A stretch of 64,000 nt of DNA from Collinsella sp. (GCA_031295385.1 JAUMOL010000018.1:17035-81034), one strand, 5' to 3'. Shown: positions 1-10,605, numbered from the stretch's first letter. The notes: generated from the sequence alone by a model not told the origin. Translations and numbers: made by a program.

Positions 1-654
1 GGCATGTCCGCAGCGGCGCTCGATATAGCCCGCGTAGTCGCCGTCTGGAATAAAGCAGATGTCCTCGCTTTCGGCCTTCTGGGCGTTGGTGAAGCCCTGT
101 TCGGCGGCTATGCGGCGCACGTCGCGCTCTTTGTCTAGGCCTGCTAGCGGAAAGATCGTGTGTGCCAGGCGCTCCTGCGTAAGCGAATACAAAAAGTAGC
201 TTTGGTCCTTTTTGGGGTCTTCGCCGCGGTGGAGCTGCCAGGTGCCGTCTGCCGCCTGGCTTGTTTTGGCGTAATGTCCCGTTGCGATGTAGTCGCAGCC
301 CATGTCCAGCGCCGCATCGAGCAGCGCGCCAAACTTAATATGGCGGTTGCAGATGATGCACGGGTTGGGCGTCAACCCCTCCTGATAGGCAGTCACGAAG
401 CGCTCGATAACGTTGCGGTCGAAGGTCTGCTGCAGGTCGAGCACGTGGTGGGGTATCCCCAGACGCTCGGCGACGGCCTTTGCATCGGCGATGTCGCGGT
501 CGACTTTGCTCATGCCCGTGACGGGATCGGGCGCGGGACAGGTGAGGCGCATGGTGGCGCCGACGCATTCGTAGCCCTGGCTTTTGAGCAGGTACGCAGT
601 CACGCTGGAATCGACGCCGCCGCTCATGGCGACGAGCACGCGCTTGTTGTGCAT
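1..654 (-). CDS. mnmA: tRNA-specific 2-thiouridylase MnmA (3' part beyond window)
   Basis: This enzyme thiolates U34 of Lys, Glu and Gln tRNAs in the cytoplasm, taking sulfur from a cysteine-desulfurase relay. Seen: from the ATG at 654 the protein starts with an ATP-pyrophosphatase P-loop, SGGVDSS, at about residues 10-16. It continues with the NPCIICNRHIKFG segment that carries a catalytic Cys, then ATGHYA and the DQSYFLY segment typical of the family. The reading frame stays open to base 1, so about 218 N-terminal residues are present and the C-terminal part is missing. It lies downstream of cysK on the same strand (178-base gap), which fits a sulfur-metabolism neighbourhood. Confidence 0.93.
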   Translation of the reverse strand, partial: MHNKRVLVAMSGGVDSSVTAYLLKSQGYECVGATMRLTCPAPDPVTGMSKVDRDIADAKAVAERLGIPHHVLDLQQTFDRNVIERFVTAYQEGLTPNPCIICNRHIKFGALLDAALDMGCDYIATGHYAKTSQAADGTWQLHRGEDPKKDQSYFLYSLTQERLAHTIFPLAGLDKERDVRRIAAEQGFTNAQKAESEDICFIPDGDYAGYIERRCGHA

Positions 655-831
655 GGGGAGGTTCTCCTTGGTGGCATGTGGCCAAAAAAGAAAAGCGGCG
701 CGGGAGGCTGGTTCCGCGCCGCAGACATTGTAGCAAGTTCGGACGTCTCGTGGGGCACCCTGATGGGATGGGCTCAGGCTACCGGGAGAGGGGAGACCGG
801 TTCGTCCTGGGCTCAACCTATGGGCGAGGCC

Positions 832-1770
<939 letters not shown>

Positions 1771-2023
1771 GGTGAACCTCCAAAGTGTTCAAGTTGCTGG
1801 TTGCCGTATGGTTTTACGGCGTGTCTAGCAGACAAACCCATAAACCTTATAGGTTGTTCGTTTAGCTGTTGGCAAGCATAGTAGACACTAAAGCCTAGTA
1901 ATGCAATAGGAAATAGAAGATTATTACGAGTCGATTAACCATCTTGACCGGAACGGGTATTTTCAAACCCATTTTTTCGGCTAGAATTTCAACGGACTAA
2001 AAGACCGAAAGGCAGCAATATAT

Positions 2024-2452
2024 ATGTTGGTTTCTACTAAGGGCAGGTACGCCCTGCGCGTTATGGTCGATCTGGCCGAGCACCAGGCGGCCGGTCGCAT
2101 CCCGCTCAAAGAGATCGCGGCGCGACAGGGGATTTCCGAGAAATATCTCGAGAACATCTTGGCTACGCTCGTGCGCGCCAACATGCTTTCGGGCATGCGT
2201 GGCAAGGGCGGCGGCTATGTGCTCACGCGTCCGCCCGAGCAGTACACGGTGGGCGAGATCCTGCGCCTGACCGAGGGTAGTCTGGCGCCGGTCGCCTGCC
2301 TGGATGGCGACTGCAAGGGCTGCTCGCGATCTGATGAGTGCCCCACGCTCGACGTGTGGAAGAACCTGGACAAGCTCATCAACGATTACCTCGACGGCGT
2401 GACGCTCGATCAACTTGTCGCTCCCAACCATGGCTACGACTATGTCATCTAA
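2024..2452 (+). CDS. Rrf2/IscR-family transcriptional regulator
   Basis: A 142-residue winged-helix DNA-binding protein. Seen: the canonical Rrf2 N-terminus (STKGRYALRVMVDLA), the recognition region ISEKYLENILATL at about residues 38-50, and the wing GMRGKGGGYVL. A cysteine cluster near residues 92-107 (CLDGDCKGCSRSDEC) has the pattern that carries an Fe-S cluster in IscR and NsrR types; CymR lacks a cluster. The Cys-rich loop therefore favours a redox or Fe-S sensor. A purine-rich CGAAAGG stretch precedes the start. The divergent cysK is the obvious candidate target, but the exact subfamily cannot be fixed from sequence alone. Confidence 0.88.
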   Translation: MLVSTKGRYALRVMVDLAEHQAAGRIPLKEIAARQGISEKYLENILATLVRANMLSGMRGKGGGYVLTRPPEQYTVGEILRLTEGSLAPVACLDGDCKGCSRSDECPTLDVWKNLDKLINDYLDGVTLDQLVAPNHGYDYVI

Positions 2453-2521
2453 CCCACGCCTGCCATGTGGGGACGGGGTGGAAATGGTAGATTTTCTTGC
2501 CCTCTGAGACTTGGCAAATAA

Positions 2522-2560
2522 GAAGGCCGCCCATTTTTGCGATGGACGGCCTTCGTTTTG
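2522..2560. terminator. Bidirectional terminator hairpin
   Basis: Arms 2522-2534 and 2542-2554 pair at 12 of 13 positions around a 7-base loop. The hairpin lies between the ends of two convergent genes, with T-rich flanks on both strands, so it can serve both. Confidence 0.7.
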
Positions 2561-2590
2561 GCGTGTTGTGGCGGTCCGTATCCGGTCGCT

Positions 2591-2956
2591 TTAGTTCCTG
2601 GCGATGCTGTCGAGAATGCTGCGCATGATGGATACCAGGATGCTGCCCATAAAGGCCGATCCAAAGCCGGCAATGGAGATACCCGCTCCCAGCAGATTGA
2701 CCGACAGGTAGCTGGCCAGCTCGAGCATAAAACTATTGACTACGAGCTGAAAAATACCAAGCGTGATAATAGTGAGCGGCAGCGAGATGACCGTCAGGAA
2801 CGGCTTGACGAGCGAGTCGACGATGTTGAGGAACAGTCCCACAAAGGCAAAGCAGACCCAGGCCTCGGCAAAGCCGAAGGGTTGGATACCAGGGACGAGG
2901 AACGTGGCGATCGCGATGGCGATCGAGGTGAAGAGCCAGTTAAGCATAAAGCGCAT
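2591..2956 (-). CDS. Phage-holin-IV-like / DUF360-type small membrane protein
   Basis: A 121-residue, very hydrophobic protein with about four predicted membrane helices (starts near residues 5, 28, 52 and 90). The sequence pattern, including a NIVDSLVKPFLTVISLPLTI segment, is that of the widespread small integral membrane proteins annotated as phage holin family 4 superfamily. They occur in chromosomes without prophages and their role is unknown. The start is set at the ATG at 2956 because GAAAGGATTCCCACC is an excellent ribosome site there. The longer upstream reading is basic, non-hydrophobic and unlikely. No phage genes surround it. Confidence 0.8.
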   Translation of the reverse strand: MRFMLNWLFTSIAIAIATFLVPGIQPFGFAEAWVCFAFVGLFLNIVDSLVKPFLTVISLPLTIITLGIFQLVVNSFMLELASYLSVNLLGAGISIAGFGSAFMGSILVSIMRSILDSIARN

Positions 2957-3279
2957 GGTGGGAATCCTTTCTTGCGCATGGCGTGGGGAGGGGGCGTGAG
3001 GGGCACACATCTTTGCAACTCGGGTAGATGCGCGGGCACGGCCCTGTTTGGGCACCCATTGTTCCAGATATTCGTGGAGCTTGCGTGCGCATTCGGTTTC
3101 AAAACGGCGTTCGTCCTAAAAAACGTGCCGCTGGCAGAGAGTCTTGTCGCTTTAGTTTGGTGGTGTGCTAAACTGCTACGGGCAAAAGCCACAGGCGTTG
3201 CCCTATTGCATATTACGGGTGAACGATGCCCGATGTCAGTATCAACTTCGATGCCTTTTGGCGGGTTTGGCGGTGATCG

Positions 3280-3579
3280 ATGAATATCGAGAACATGTTT
3301 GACAAGCCTGATGTCAAGCAGCTGGTCCACGCATTTAGCCTTTTGGACGACGAGAAAGATATCCAAGCGTTTTTGACCGATATCTGCACGCCGCGTGAGA
3401 TTTGCGATCTATCGCAGCGTCTGCAGGTCGCGCGTTACCTGGACGAGGGCGAGCCCTATGTCGAGGTTCAGGCGCGTACCGGCGCTTCGTCCACCACGGT
3501 GAGCCGTGTATCCAAGGCGCTCAACGGCGAGTACGGTGGCTACCGCAAGATCCTCATTAAACTGGAGGATGGCGAGTAG
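3280..3579 (+). CDS. YerC/YecD family TrpR-related regulator
   Basis: A 99-residue helix-turn-helix protein. Seen: a YerC-type segment CTPREICDLSQRLQVARYLDEG, then a Trp-repressor-like reader TGASSTTVSRVSKALNGEYGGYR. In TrpR the same fold binds operator DNA when tryptophan is present. YerC proteins are related, but their ligand is not established. The gene stands alone and ends 28 bases before a strong hairpin terminator. It could be a local regulator; the target is not visible. Confidence 0.85.
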   Translation: MNIENMFDKPDVKQLVHAFSLLDDEKDIQAFLTDICTPREICDLSQRLQVARYLDEGEPYVEVQARTGASSTTVSRVSKALNGEYGGYRKILIKLEDGE

Positions 3580-3606
3580 GCCACGCAAAAAACGAATTTT
3601 ACAAAA

Positions 3607-3630
3607 CCGCTCTTCCGGGGGCGGTTTTTT
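3607..3630 (+). terminator. Rho-independent terminator of the yerC-like gene
   Basis: ACCGC(TCTTCCGGG)GCGGT followed by six T. It stands directly after the upstream gene and directly abuts the large inverted repeat at 3631. Confidence 0.75.
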
Positions 3631-3713
3631 GATCCCCTGGGGACGGAGGAAAACGGATCACCGGGTTAGACTGACCCCCTCGATGATCCGTTTTCCTCCG
3701 TCCCCAAGGGATC
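3631..3713. repeat. 83-bp intergenic palindromic repeat (REP/MITE-like)
   Basis: Two 30-base arms (3631-3660 and 3684-3713) are reverse complements at 29 of 30 positions around a 23-base loop. The arms contain GGGGACGGAGGAAAACGGAT. A hairpin this long and clean in a non-coding gap is not an ordinary terminator. It looks like a dispersed palindromic element, but only one copy lies in this window. Confidence 0.75.
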
Positions 3714-3798
3714 AAATCTGTTGGCGTGGGGCCAATCTGTCCGCTTGGGCGGGTAGGATGGATACGTTGATTATTGCGAACAGTTTGAGCGGAGGACC

Positions 3799-6700
3799 AT
3801 GTCTGTTCGAATCTATACCACCAATGCCGGCACGGATTTGAGCGATGCCGAGTCGGCGCTGCTTGCCGACCTTATTGCCCGCCACGGGCGTGCCGTGTTG
3901 CTGGCGCCAACGTTTGCCGAGCTCGACCTGTGCCGTCATGATGCGGCGGAAGCCGGGATTTCGCTGGGTATCGACTACAAGACGTCTACATCGTGGCTTC
4001 GCTCGCTTTGGGAGCTTTTGGGCGACGGGCGCGGTTTCGTCGACAACCTGCAGCGCCAGATGCTGTTCTCGGACATGGTCACGCGTCTCGACGATGCCGA
4101 TTTGCAGCCGCTTTCGCGCAGCCAGGGCACGGTGCGCATGCTTGCGCGCATGGCCCGCGACGTGCTACCGGGTGTGGCGGGGACGGCGGCCGAGCGATGC
4201 CGTGGCAACAATTGCCAGCCTGAGCCAAAAAGCGATGCCGAGGCTCGTGTGTTCGAGCTTTTGCGTGCCTACGCGGGTGGTTTGGACCGTCGAGATATGG
4301 TCGAGCCCTGCGAGGCGGCTGACATTATGGCCGGTGCCCTGGCCGATAACCTGCCGGCGTGCACCCGCGCCGTATGCGTGCGCGGTATCACGTCGTTTAC
4401 GCACGGTCTGCTCGAGCTGCTGTCTGCCGTGGCGAACAATGGGGGAGAGGTCGTCGTGCTGCTTGCCCGCGAGCAGGCGGCGATGCGCGAGGAGCTTGCC
4501 GCGGCATTTGATGCCCGCGGTTTGCTGTTTGAGGCCGCGCCGCTGGAGGAGGACGCCGTCGCGTCTGATGCCGCTTGCAGGACCGCCGCTCAGCCTGCCT
4601 TTATTGAGGTCGCTGGTCCCCATGCCCGTGCTCATGTCTATGCGGACGCAATTGATGATCTGGTAAAAGCGTGCCAGGGTTCCGAGGTCGACGGCGCCGC
4701 AACGCCCGCCGACCCCGTGCGCGTGCTCGTTGTTTCTGCCCGGGCACCCCAGCTGTTCAGTGAGCTCGCCTCTCGTCTGGCGGCTCGTCATATTGCTGCC
4801 GAGACAGTTGAGTTCACGGCGTTTTCCCAATCCATTGCGGGCAGGCAGCTTGCGGCGCTTGCCGGCCTGATCGAGCGCATGAAGGCCGCCGATGAGGGCA
4901 CGGCGTCAAAGACCGAGTGGTGGCCCGCGCCGGAGCTTACCGACTGGATCTACAGTCCGCTTTCGGGCGCTGATGCCGTCAATGCCCGTACCTTCGATAA
5001 GAATATGCGTCTCTCGCGCAGCAAGACTACCGCGGGCGTTAAGAGCCTGCTGCAGAGCGTTCAGGGCCAGGTGAGGGGCGCGCGCAAGGCGGCGAGCGAC
5101 GAAAACTGGTTTAAGAACGTACCGTGTGTGGTCTCGGACGTGTTCCAGGCGCTGTGGCGTGACAAGCCCGTGACGGCGCTCAAGGCCATGCTTGCCGTTG
5201 CCGAGGCGTTGCCCGATCGCTTGCTGGGCAGCTTGGATGGCCAAGCCCGTCGCCAGGCGGAGGTGGCCCTGCTGCGCCATGTCATCGACATCCTTATGAA
5301 TGGCGCCCGCGCGCTCGACGTGTCGCAGGCCGCGACCGTGCCCGTGCTCGATGGCATTCGCACCAAGGTGGACAAGCGCAGTACCGCTTACGATTACGCG
5401 ACCTACGAGGTCGATCGCACGCCACGGGCACAAGTGCGCTTCGTGTCGCTTGCCGATGCGTCGGTTTTGCGTCCTGGCGGCTACGATGCCGTGCTGTTTG
5501 CCGATGTCGACCTGGACAGCTATCCGCTTTCGCACGAAGAGGGCCCGCTTGCCACATTGACGGCCGAGCTGCGCCGCGACGGCGTGTCTTTGGAGCCCGC
5601 CGCCCTGTTGCGCGTGCGCTTTGGCCGTGCGATGCAGGCGGCGAGCGGTCCGGTCGCGCTCGCCCGCGTGACGCACGATCGCCAGGCGCGCGAGTGCTAC
5701 CCGGCAGCCGTATGGACCGAGCTGCGGGCACATGCCGAGGCCGCTGGCGCTGCCAAGCCCACGCGCGTGGGCGAGGGCGATATCATCGCCGACTTCGATT
5801 CCGCGGCAGGCGAAGGTTTTAGGCGCGAGCGCGTGACCTGTGAAGCCCCTCAGCATTTGAGTGCCGAGGCCGTGCCGTATTTGGTCCTGCGCCGTCGTGA
5901 CGGCGAGGGCGAGGACGCGCCGCTTGTGCCGCGCCTGACGTCCGCCTCGCAGATCGAGGCCTATTCCACCTGCCCGCTGTGCTGGTTTGTCTCGTATCGC
6001 GTCAAGCCCCAGTCTATCGACGCGGATTTTGGCAACATGGAGAAGGGCAACTTCGTCCACGACGTGCTGGAACACCTGCATGCCCGTCTGCCCCAAGAGA
6101 GCATGGAGCGCGTGACGCCCGAGAACTTGCCGCGCGCACAGGAGCTGCTGCGCGAGGTCTTTGCCGAGACCTTGGCCGAGCATGCGGGCAAGCGCGGTAC
6201 CGAGGGCCCGCTGGTGCCGCTCTCCCCGGTGGAGGAGCGTCAGGTGGCCGAGATCTTGCCGCAGCTGGAAGGCGTGCTCGCCTACGAGTCCGAGGCGCTT
6301 GCCCCCTTTGCCCCGCGCTACCTTGAGTTCGCCTTTAATGAGCTTAAGGTCGAGTATGCCGGTTGGCCGCTCGGCGGGCGTATCGACCGCGTTGACGTGG
6401 ATGCCGAGAATCGCGCCGTGGTGATTGACTACAAACATCGTTCGGGTGTCGAGGAGTTTAAACTCGCCGACCCTACGGTGCGCGACGAAGAGTCGGGCGA
6501 GGCCCCCATCGACGACCCGCGTTGGCTGCCGCCCCATACCCAGACACTCATCTACGCGCAGGCCATGCGCCGGGCGCTGGGCTTAGATACCCGTGCTGCG
6601 CTCTATTTTTCGACCAAGGGCGGCAAGCCCGCGCTGCGCGGTGCCGCGAGCGCCGAGCTGTTGGAGCAGGAGCGCGGCGACGGTCGCATTCCGGGCCTTA

Positions 6701-6894
6701 AGAAGGGCTTTCCCGGCGAGGGCGGCAACATGGACTTCGATGCGCTGCTCGACCGCGTGGAGGCCGGCATCGCCGAGCGCTTGCACGAACTCGAGGCGGG
6801 CGACGTCGCCGCTGTCGACCCGACGTCGGCGCAGGCCGCGCATGCGCGCTGCTCGTATAACCACGAAGGAACGTTTGTAAGGAGGGACGTGTAG
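3799..6894 (+). CDS. addB: AddB-like exonuclease/helicase subunit with PD-(D/E)XK nuclease
   Basis: Partner of AddA in the AddAB complex that resects double-strand breaks for RecA. 1031 residues, within the shorter range of the family. The N-terminal two thirds is the inactivated-helicase body. The C-terminal nuclease shows TSASQIEAYSTCPLCWFVSYR near residues 714-735 and the catalytic GGRIDRVDV...VVIDYKH block at about residues 859-882. Of the four Cys that hold the Fe-S staple in Bacillus AddB, only the first (CPLC) and one near the C-terminus (ARCSYNHEG) are visible. The CxxC-x5-C end is absent. The start has a GGAGG site, and addA follows after 3 bases, so the pair is an operon. Confidence 0.87.
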   Translation: MSVRIYTTNAGTDLSDAESALLADLIARHGRAVLLAPTFAELDLCRHDAAEAGISLGIDYKTSTSWLRSLWELLGDGRGFVDNLQRQMLFSDMVTRLDDADLQPLSRSQGTVRMLARMARDVLPGVAGTAAERCRGNNCQPEPKSDAEARVFELLRAYAGGLDRRDMVEPCEAADIMAGALADNLPACTRAVCVRGITSFTHGLLELLSAVANNGGEVVVLLAREQAAMREELAAAFDARGLLFEAAPLEEDAVASDAACRTAAQPAFIEVAGPHARAHVYADAIDDLVKACQGSEVDGAATPADPVRVLVVSARAPQLFSELASRLAARHIAAETVEFTAFSQSIAGRQLAALAGLIERMKAADEGTASKTEWWPAPELTDWIYSPLSGADAVNARTFDKNMRLSRSKTTAGVKSLLQSVQGQVRGARKAASDENWFKNVPCVVSDVFQALWRDKPVTALKAMLAVAEALPDRLLGSLDGQARRQAEVALLRHVIDILMNGARALDVSQAATVPVLDGIRTKVDKRSTAYDYATYEVDRTPRAQVRFVSLADASVLRPGGYDAVLFADVDLDSYPLSHEEGPLATLTAELRRDGVSLEPAALLRVRFGRAMQAASGPVALARVTHDRQARECYPAAVWTELRAHAEAAGAAKPTRVGEGDIIADFDSAAGEGFRRERVTCEAPQHLSAEAVPYLVLRRRDGEGEDAPLVPRLTSASQIEAYSTCPLCWFVSYRVKPQSIDADFGNMEKGNFVHDVLEHLHARLPQESMERVTPENLPRAQELLREVFAETLAEHAGKRGTEGPLVPLSPVEERQVAEILPQLEGVLAYESEALAPFAPRYLEFAFNELKVEYAGWPLGGRIDRVDVDAENRAVVIDYKHRSGVEEFKLADPTVRDEESGEAPIDDPRWLPPHTQTLIYAQAMRRALGLDTRAALYFSTKGGKPALRGAASAELLEQERGDGRIPGLKKGFPGEGGNMDFDALLDRVEAGIAERLHELEAGDVAAVDPTSAQAAHARCSYNHEGTFVRRDV

Positions 6895-6897
6895 ACC

Positions 6898-9800
6898 ATG
6901 GATTTTTCGACTTTGATGCCGCAACAGCTGCAAGTCGTCAAAACGCTCGACCGCCCGCTGTTTGTCTCGGCGGGTGCCGGCTCGGGCAAGACCTTTACCC
7001 TCACGCGCCGCATCGTCTACGCGCTCTCGCCCGAATCCGGTCCGTTTGTCGAGCATCTGGACCAGGTGCTCGCCATTACCTTTACCAAAGACGCCGCGGC
7101 CGAGATTCGCGACCGTGTGCGCCGTGCGCTTATCGAAGAGGGCATGGACGAGGAAGCACTGACCGTCGACGACGCGTGGATCTCGACCATTCACGGCATG
7201 TGCTCGCGTATCCTGCGCGCGCACGCGCTGGAGCTGGGCATCGATCCCGAGTTCACGGTGCTCACCGATACCGACGAGCTTATGGATCAGGCTGTTGAGC
7301 ATGTGCTGGGGCGCGCGACGGCGCCCGATGCCGCGCTCGAGCTCACCGCTTCGCTTAAGGCCCTCTACGCTTGGTATCCCATGGCGGGCGAGGGCGGGAC
7401 GTTTGGCGCCGGTACCACCATCAAAGGCCTGGTGCGCGACCTGCTGGAGCTATCGAGCCAGCTTCCGGGCGGCATGGACGATGTGTGCGTGGCGCGCGGC
7501 CAGGCCGACACCTCGGCGCTTGCCGATGCCTATCGTGCGGCGCTGGGCGCAAGCAAGGCCACGACCGAGAAAGCGCAGGTGGCACTCGACGCCATCGACG
7601 CGTTTGAGGCGAGCGGCAAAACCATGGAGGATGCGGCGCGACTCATGATGTCGTGCAGCATGCCTCGGGCGAGCAAGGCGTTTCCTAAGGAGCAGGTGGA
7701 GCTACTCAAGGCCGAGGCGGCCGATGCGTTTATCAATATCGTGCTTGCCTGCGGTGGCCCGGCGCTCGATGCGCTGGTGGGGCTTGCCCGTGCCGTAGAG
7801 GCGGAGTACCGTGCGCTCAAGGCCGACCAGTCCGCGCTCGACAATAACGATCTGTTGCGCATGGCATACGAGGCGCTGCGCGATTACCCCGCCATCCGAG
7901 CCGCCTACGAGGGCCGCTTTAAGATGGTCATGATCGATGAGTTCCAGGATACCGACCAGATGCAGGTCGATTTGATCCGTTACCTGACGGGCGCGGGGGA
8001 GCGTGCGCTGTGCACCGTGGGCGATGCACAGCAGTCGATCTACCGCTTCCGTGGCGCCGAGGTTGAGGTGTTTCGTCGCCAGGAGCACAAGGTGGGTTCG
8101 ACGACGGCGTCCGAGACGGTTGTCACGTCCGATGCCCCCGCCGGCGAGCTCGTCAAACTCGTGCGCAACTTCCGCAGCCACGACGAGGTGCTGCGCTATG
8201 TGGCGCGCGTCTTTGACGGCGACACCGGTGGTTTGATGCAGGGGTTCTTGGATCTTGAACCGAGCGACAAACGCAAGGACAAGCTCAAGGCAAAGGCTTC
8301 GCGCCGCCAGGCGCTGTTCGTTGCCGGTGGCAGCACGCAGGAGCGAATGCAGGCGAAAGCTCGTGCGATTGCGGAGCGGTTCCAAACGCTCGTCAAAGCG
8401 GGGCAGCCCCAGGGCAGCATGGTCCTGCTGCTGGGCCGCATGACCAACGCCGATGTCTATGCGCAGGCCTTCCGCGACCAAGGGCTCGACTGCGTGATCG
8501 CAGGCGGCTCGGTCTTTGCCCAAGCCGCCGAGGTGCAGACGGTGCGCGCCCTGGTGTGCGCGCTCGCCAATCCGGCCGATACGGCGCAGGGTCTTATGCC
8601 GTTGCTGGCCTCGCCGATGTTTGCACTCGGCGCCCAGGAGTTCCTGGCGCTGGCGACCAAGCTCGATAGCGAGACGGGCGAGACGTCGCGCCGCAACATC
8701 GATGCGGGCATCATGAGCGATTCCGATGTGCCGGGTTTGCAGGGCTTGCCGCTCGTAACGCGCGCCCGCGAGGTGCTGCGCTACGCGCTTCGTCGCGTGG
8801 GACGCGATTCGTTCGCCGCCATCGCGCACGACGTGGTCAACGCCTCCGGCTGGTTTGTACGTCTGGCACAGCGTGGTCCCGAGGGCAAGGCCATTGCCGC
8901 CAACGTGCTCAAGGCACTCGACGCCGTGGCCGAGGAGGAGGCCGAGTTCGGCAACTCGCCGCGTTCCATCGCGCTGGCCTTCGACCGCTTCTTGGCGGGC
9001 AAGGAAGCCCCAGGTGCCCTCAACGAGGAAGGCGACGGCGCGGTGCGCATCATGACGGTGCATGCCTCCAAGGGTCTGGAATATCCGGTCGTGGCGGTCG
9101 CCGAGTGCTTTGGCGTGCGTAAGTCCTCGGGTGCGGCACAGATGGGTCGCGTCGAGGGCGGAGCGCAGGTCGTGGCACTGCCGGCACGCTTCGGCGGCGT
9201 TAAGCTCGCCGACGGTACCTTTGTGAAGGGTGACGACGTCAAAAAGCAGTTTGAGCACGCGTTTAAGGGCAAGGGCACGTCGCTGTGGCTGCCGCCGGAG
9301 CTCATGGAGGACGTCTGTGCGACGGGTTCTCCCGCCGAGGCATTTGCTCGCCTGCGCAACGACGACCTGCAGCTTTCGCTCGAGGAGCGGGCTCGTCTGC
9401 TCTATGTCGCCATGACGCGAGCGCGTGAGCTGGTCATTCTGGCGATGGATGCCGGCGTGAGCCGCGGCAAGGTGACGGCGCCGACCTTCGATGTCGAGAC
9501 CGATCTGACCTACGATGTGCTGCGCCGTATTTTGCCGACCGACGCTCTGGATATGCCGCAGCTCGATGCCGACCGCCTGGTGTTCGACAACTCCCATCTG
9601 GGCGACTACGAGCTCATTTCGCTCGCGGGCTTTACCTTTGGCGAGCAGGCGTTTGAGGCCAACGCTTCGCTGGATGCCGAGGGCAGGCTTGTTCGTGGCG
9701 ATGCCGATGCAGATGCTGCCGACGATTCGGCCAGTACAATCGTCCCCGGTCCTGCCGACCCCAAGCCCGATGCGTTTGAGCTCGTGTATCCCCAGGCAGT

Positions 9801-10530
9801 GGGCGTGCGCATGGGCACCTGTCCGTTCCCGGCGCGTGACTCGTATAGCTACTCGTCAATCGCCGCGGCGCTCCATGCCGAGACGGAAGACCGTGCCGCC
9901 GAGGCTCGTGTTCCCATGGACGAGGCTGGCGATGATGCGGAGTCGGATGGCTCGGAGATGACGGATGCAGACGTGGCCGCTGTCGAGCCCGCCGGCAATC
10001 CCATGGCGCTGGGCTCGGCCTTCCACGCCGCCTGCCAGTGGCTCATCGAGATGGGTGCCGACGCGTTGCCCGCCGCGCGTGCCGATGCGCTGGCACGCTT
10101 GTGGCGCCTGACGCCGGAGCAGCGCGAACGCTTCGACGTTGCCCTGAACCGCTGGCTCAAGTCGGCTGTTCGTGCCGACCTGCTCGCGTGGCCGTGCGTT
10201 CGCGCCGAGGTGCCGTTCTTTTCGCTGGGCTGCGAGGACGAGGACATCGCTCGCTACGGCACCTATGCCGAAGGCGCCATCGACGCTTTGGCGACGAACC
10301 CGGCGGATTCGTCACGCGCACTGGTCATCGACTACAAGACGGGCGGCACACCGGACGAGACACCGGGGCAGCTGCAGGAGAAGCACGCCCTGCAGGCGCG
10401 CGTCTACGCTGATGTTCTGCACAAGGCGGGCTTTGAGGCCGTGACTGTCAAGTTCGTCCGCGTGGAGCAGGCGAATCCAACCATCTTCGTCGAACCCGCC
10501 GAACCTCAAGTAGTCACCTACAATCTCTAG
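6898..10530 (+). CDS. addA: AddA-like UvrD/REP helicase-nuclease
   Basis: The motor and second nuclease of AddAB. 1210 residues. Seen: Walker A SAGAGSGKT at about residues 24-32, the helicase motif MIDEFQDTDQ near 344, the UvrD signature TVHASKGLEYP near 718, and YVAMTRAREL near 835. A C-terminal RecB-type nuclease has GAIDAL followed by ALVIDYKTGG near 1140. All key residues appear intact, unlike the Fe-S end of its partner. An AAGGAGG site lies 11 bases before the ATG, inside the end of addB. Confidence 0.92.
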   Translation: MDFSTLMPQQLQVVKTLDRPLFVSAGAGSGKTFTLTRRIVYALSPESGPFVEHLDQVLAITFTKDAAAEIRDRVRRALIEEGMDEEALTVDDAWISTIHGMCSRILRAHALELGIDPEFTVLTDTDELMDQAVEHVLGRATAPDAALELTASLKALYAWYPMAGEGGTFGAGTTIKGLVRDLLELSSQLPGGMDDVCVARGQADTSALADAYRAALGASKATTEKAQVALDAIDAFEASGKTMEDAARLMMSCSMPRASKAFPKEQVELLKAEAADAFINIVLACGGPALDALVGLARAVEAEYRALKADQSALDNNDLLRMAYEALRDYPAIRAAYEGRFKMVMIDEFQDTDQMQVDLIRYLTGAGERALCTVGDAQQSIYRFRGAEVEVFRRQEHKVGSTTASETVVTSDAPAGELVKLVRNFRSHDEVLRYVARVFDGDTGGLMQGFLDLEPSDKRKDKLKAKASRRQALFVAGGSTQERMQAKARAIAERFQTLVKAGQPQGSMVLLLGRMTNADVYAQAFRDQGLDCVIAGGSVFAQAAEVQTVRALVCALANPADTAQGLMPLLASPMFALGAQEFLALATKLDSETGETSRRNIDAGIMSDSDVPGLQGLPLVTRAREVLRYALRRVGRDSFAAIAHDVVNASGWFVRLAQRGPEGKAIAANVLKALDAVAEEEAEFGNSPRSIALAFDRFLAGKEAPGALNEEGDGAVRIMTVHASKGLEYPVVAVAECFGVRKSSGAAQMGRVEGGAQVVALPARFGGVKLADGTFVKGDDVKKQFEHAFKGKGTSLWLPPELMEDVCATGSPAEAFARLRNDDLQLSLEERARLLYVAMTRARELVILAMDAGVSRGKVTAPTFDVETDLTYDVLRRILPTDALDMPQLDADRLVFDNSHLGDYELISLAGFTFGEQAFEANASLDAEGRLVRGDADADAADDSASTIVPGPADPKPDAFELVYPQAVGVRMGTCPFPARDSYSYSSIAAALHAETEDRAAEARVPMDEAGDDAESDGSEMTDADVAAVEPAGNPMALGSAFHAACQWLIEMGADALPAARADALARLWRLTPEQRERFDVALNRWLKSAVRADLLAWPCVRAEVPFFSLGCEDEDIARYGTYAEGAIDALATNPADSSRALVIDYKTGGTPDETPGQLQEKHALQARVYADVLHKAGFEAVTVKFVRVEQANPTIFVEPAEPQVVTYNL

Positions 10531-10542
10531 CCCTCAGATAAC

Positions 10543-10605
10543 TTGCGGTGGAATACGGACTGTTTTGGCCAAAAAAGCCGCCAAACAGTCCGCATTTCAC
10601 CGCAA
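10543..10605. repeat. 63-bp palindromic intergenic element
   Basis: Arms 10543-10568 and 10581-10605 pair with two substitutions and one bulge (TTGCGGTG...CGGACTGTTT against its complement) around a 12-base loop. It follows addA closely and could also act as a terminator. Its length suggests a dispersed palindromic repeat. Confidence 0.65.

Noticed and set aside
1930..2023. Operator or promoter for the Rrf2 regulator and cysK
   Set aside because: A TTGACC and a TAGAAT are present but badly spaced and no clear palindrome was found, so no site is claimed.
7702..9597. 631-residue minus-strand frame inside addA
   Set aside because: Antisense shadow of the helicase gene.
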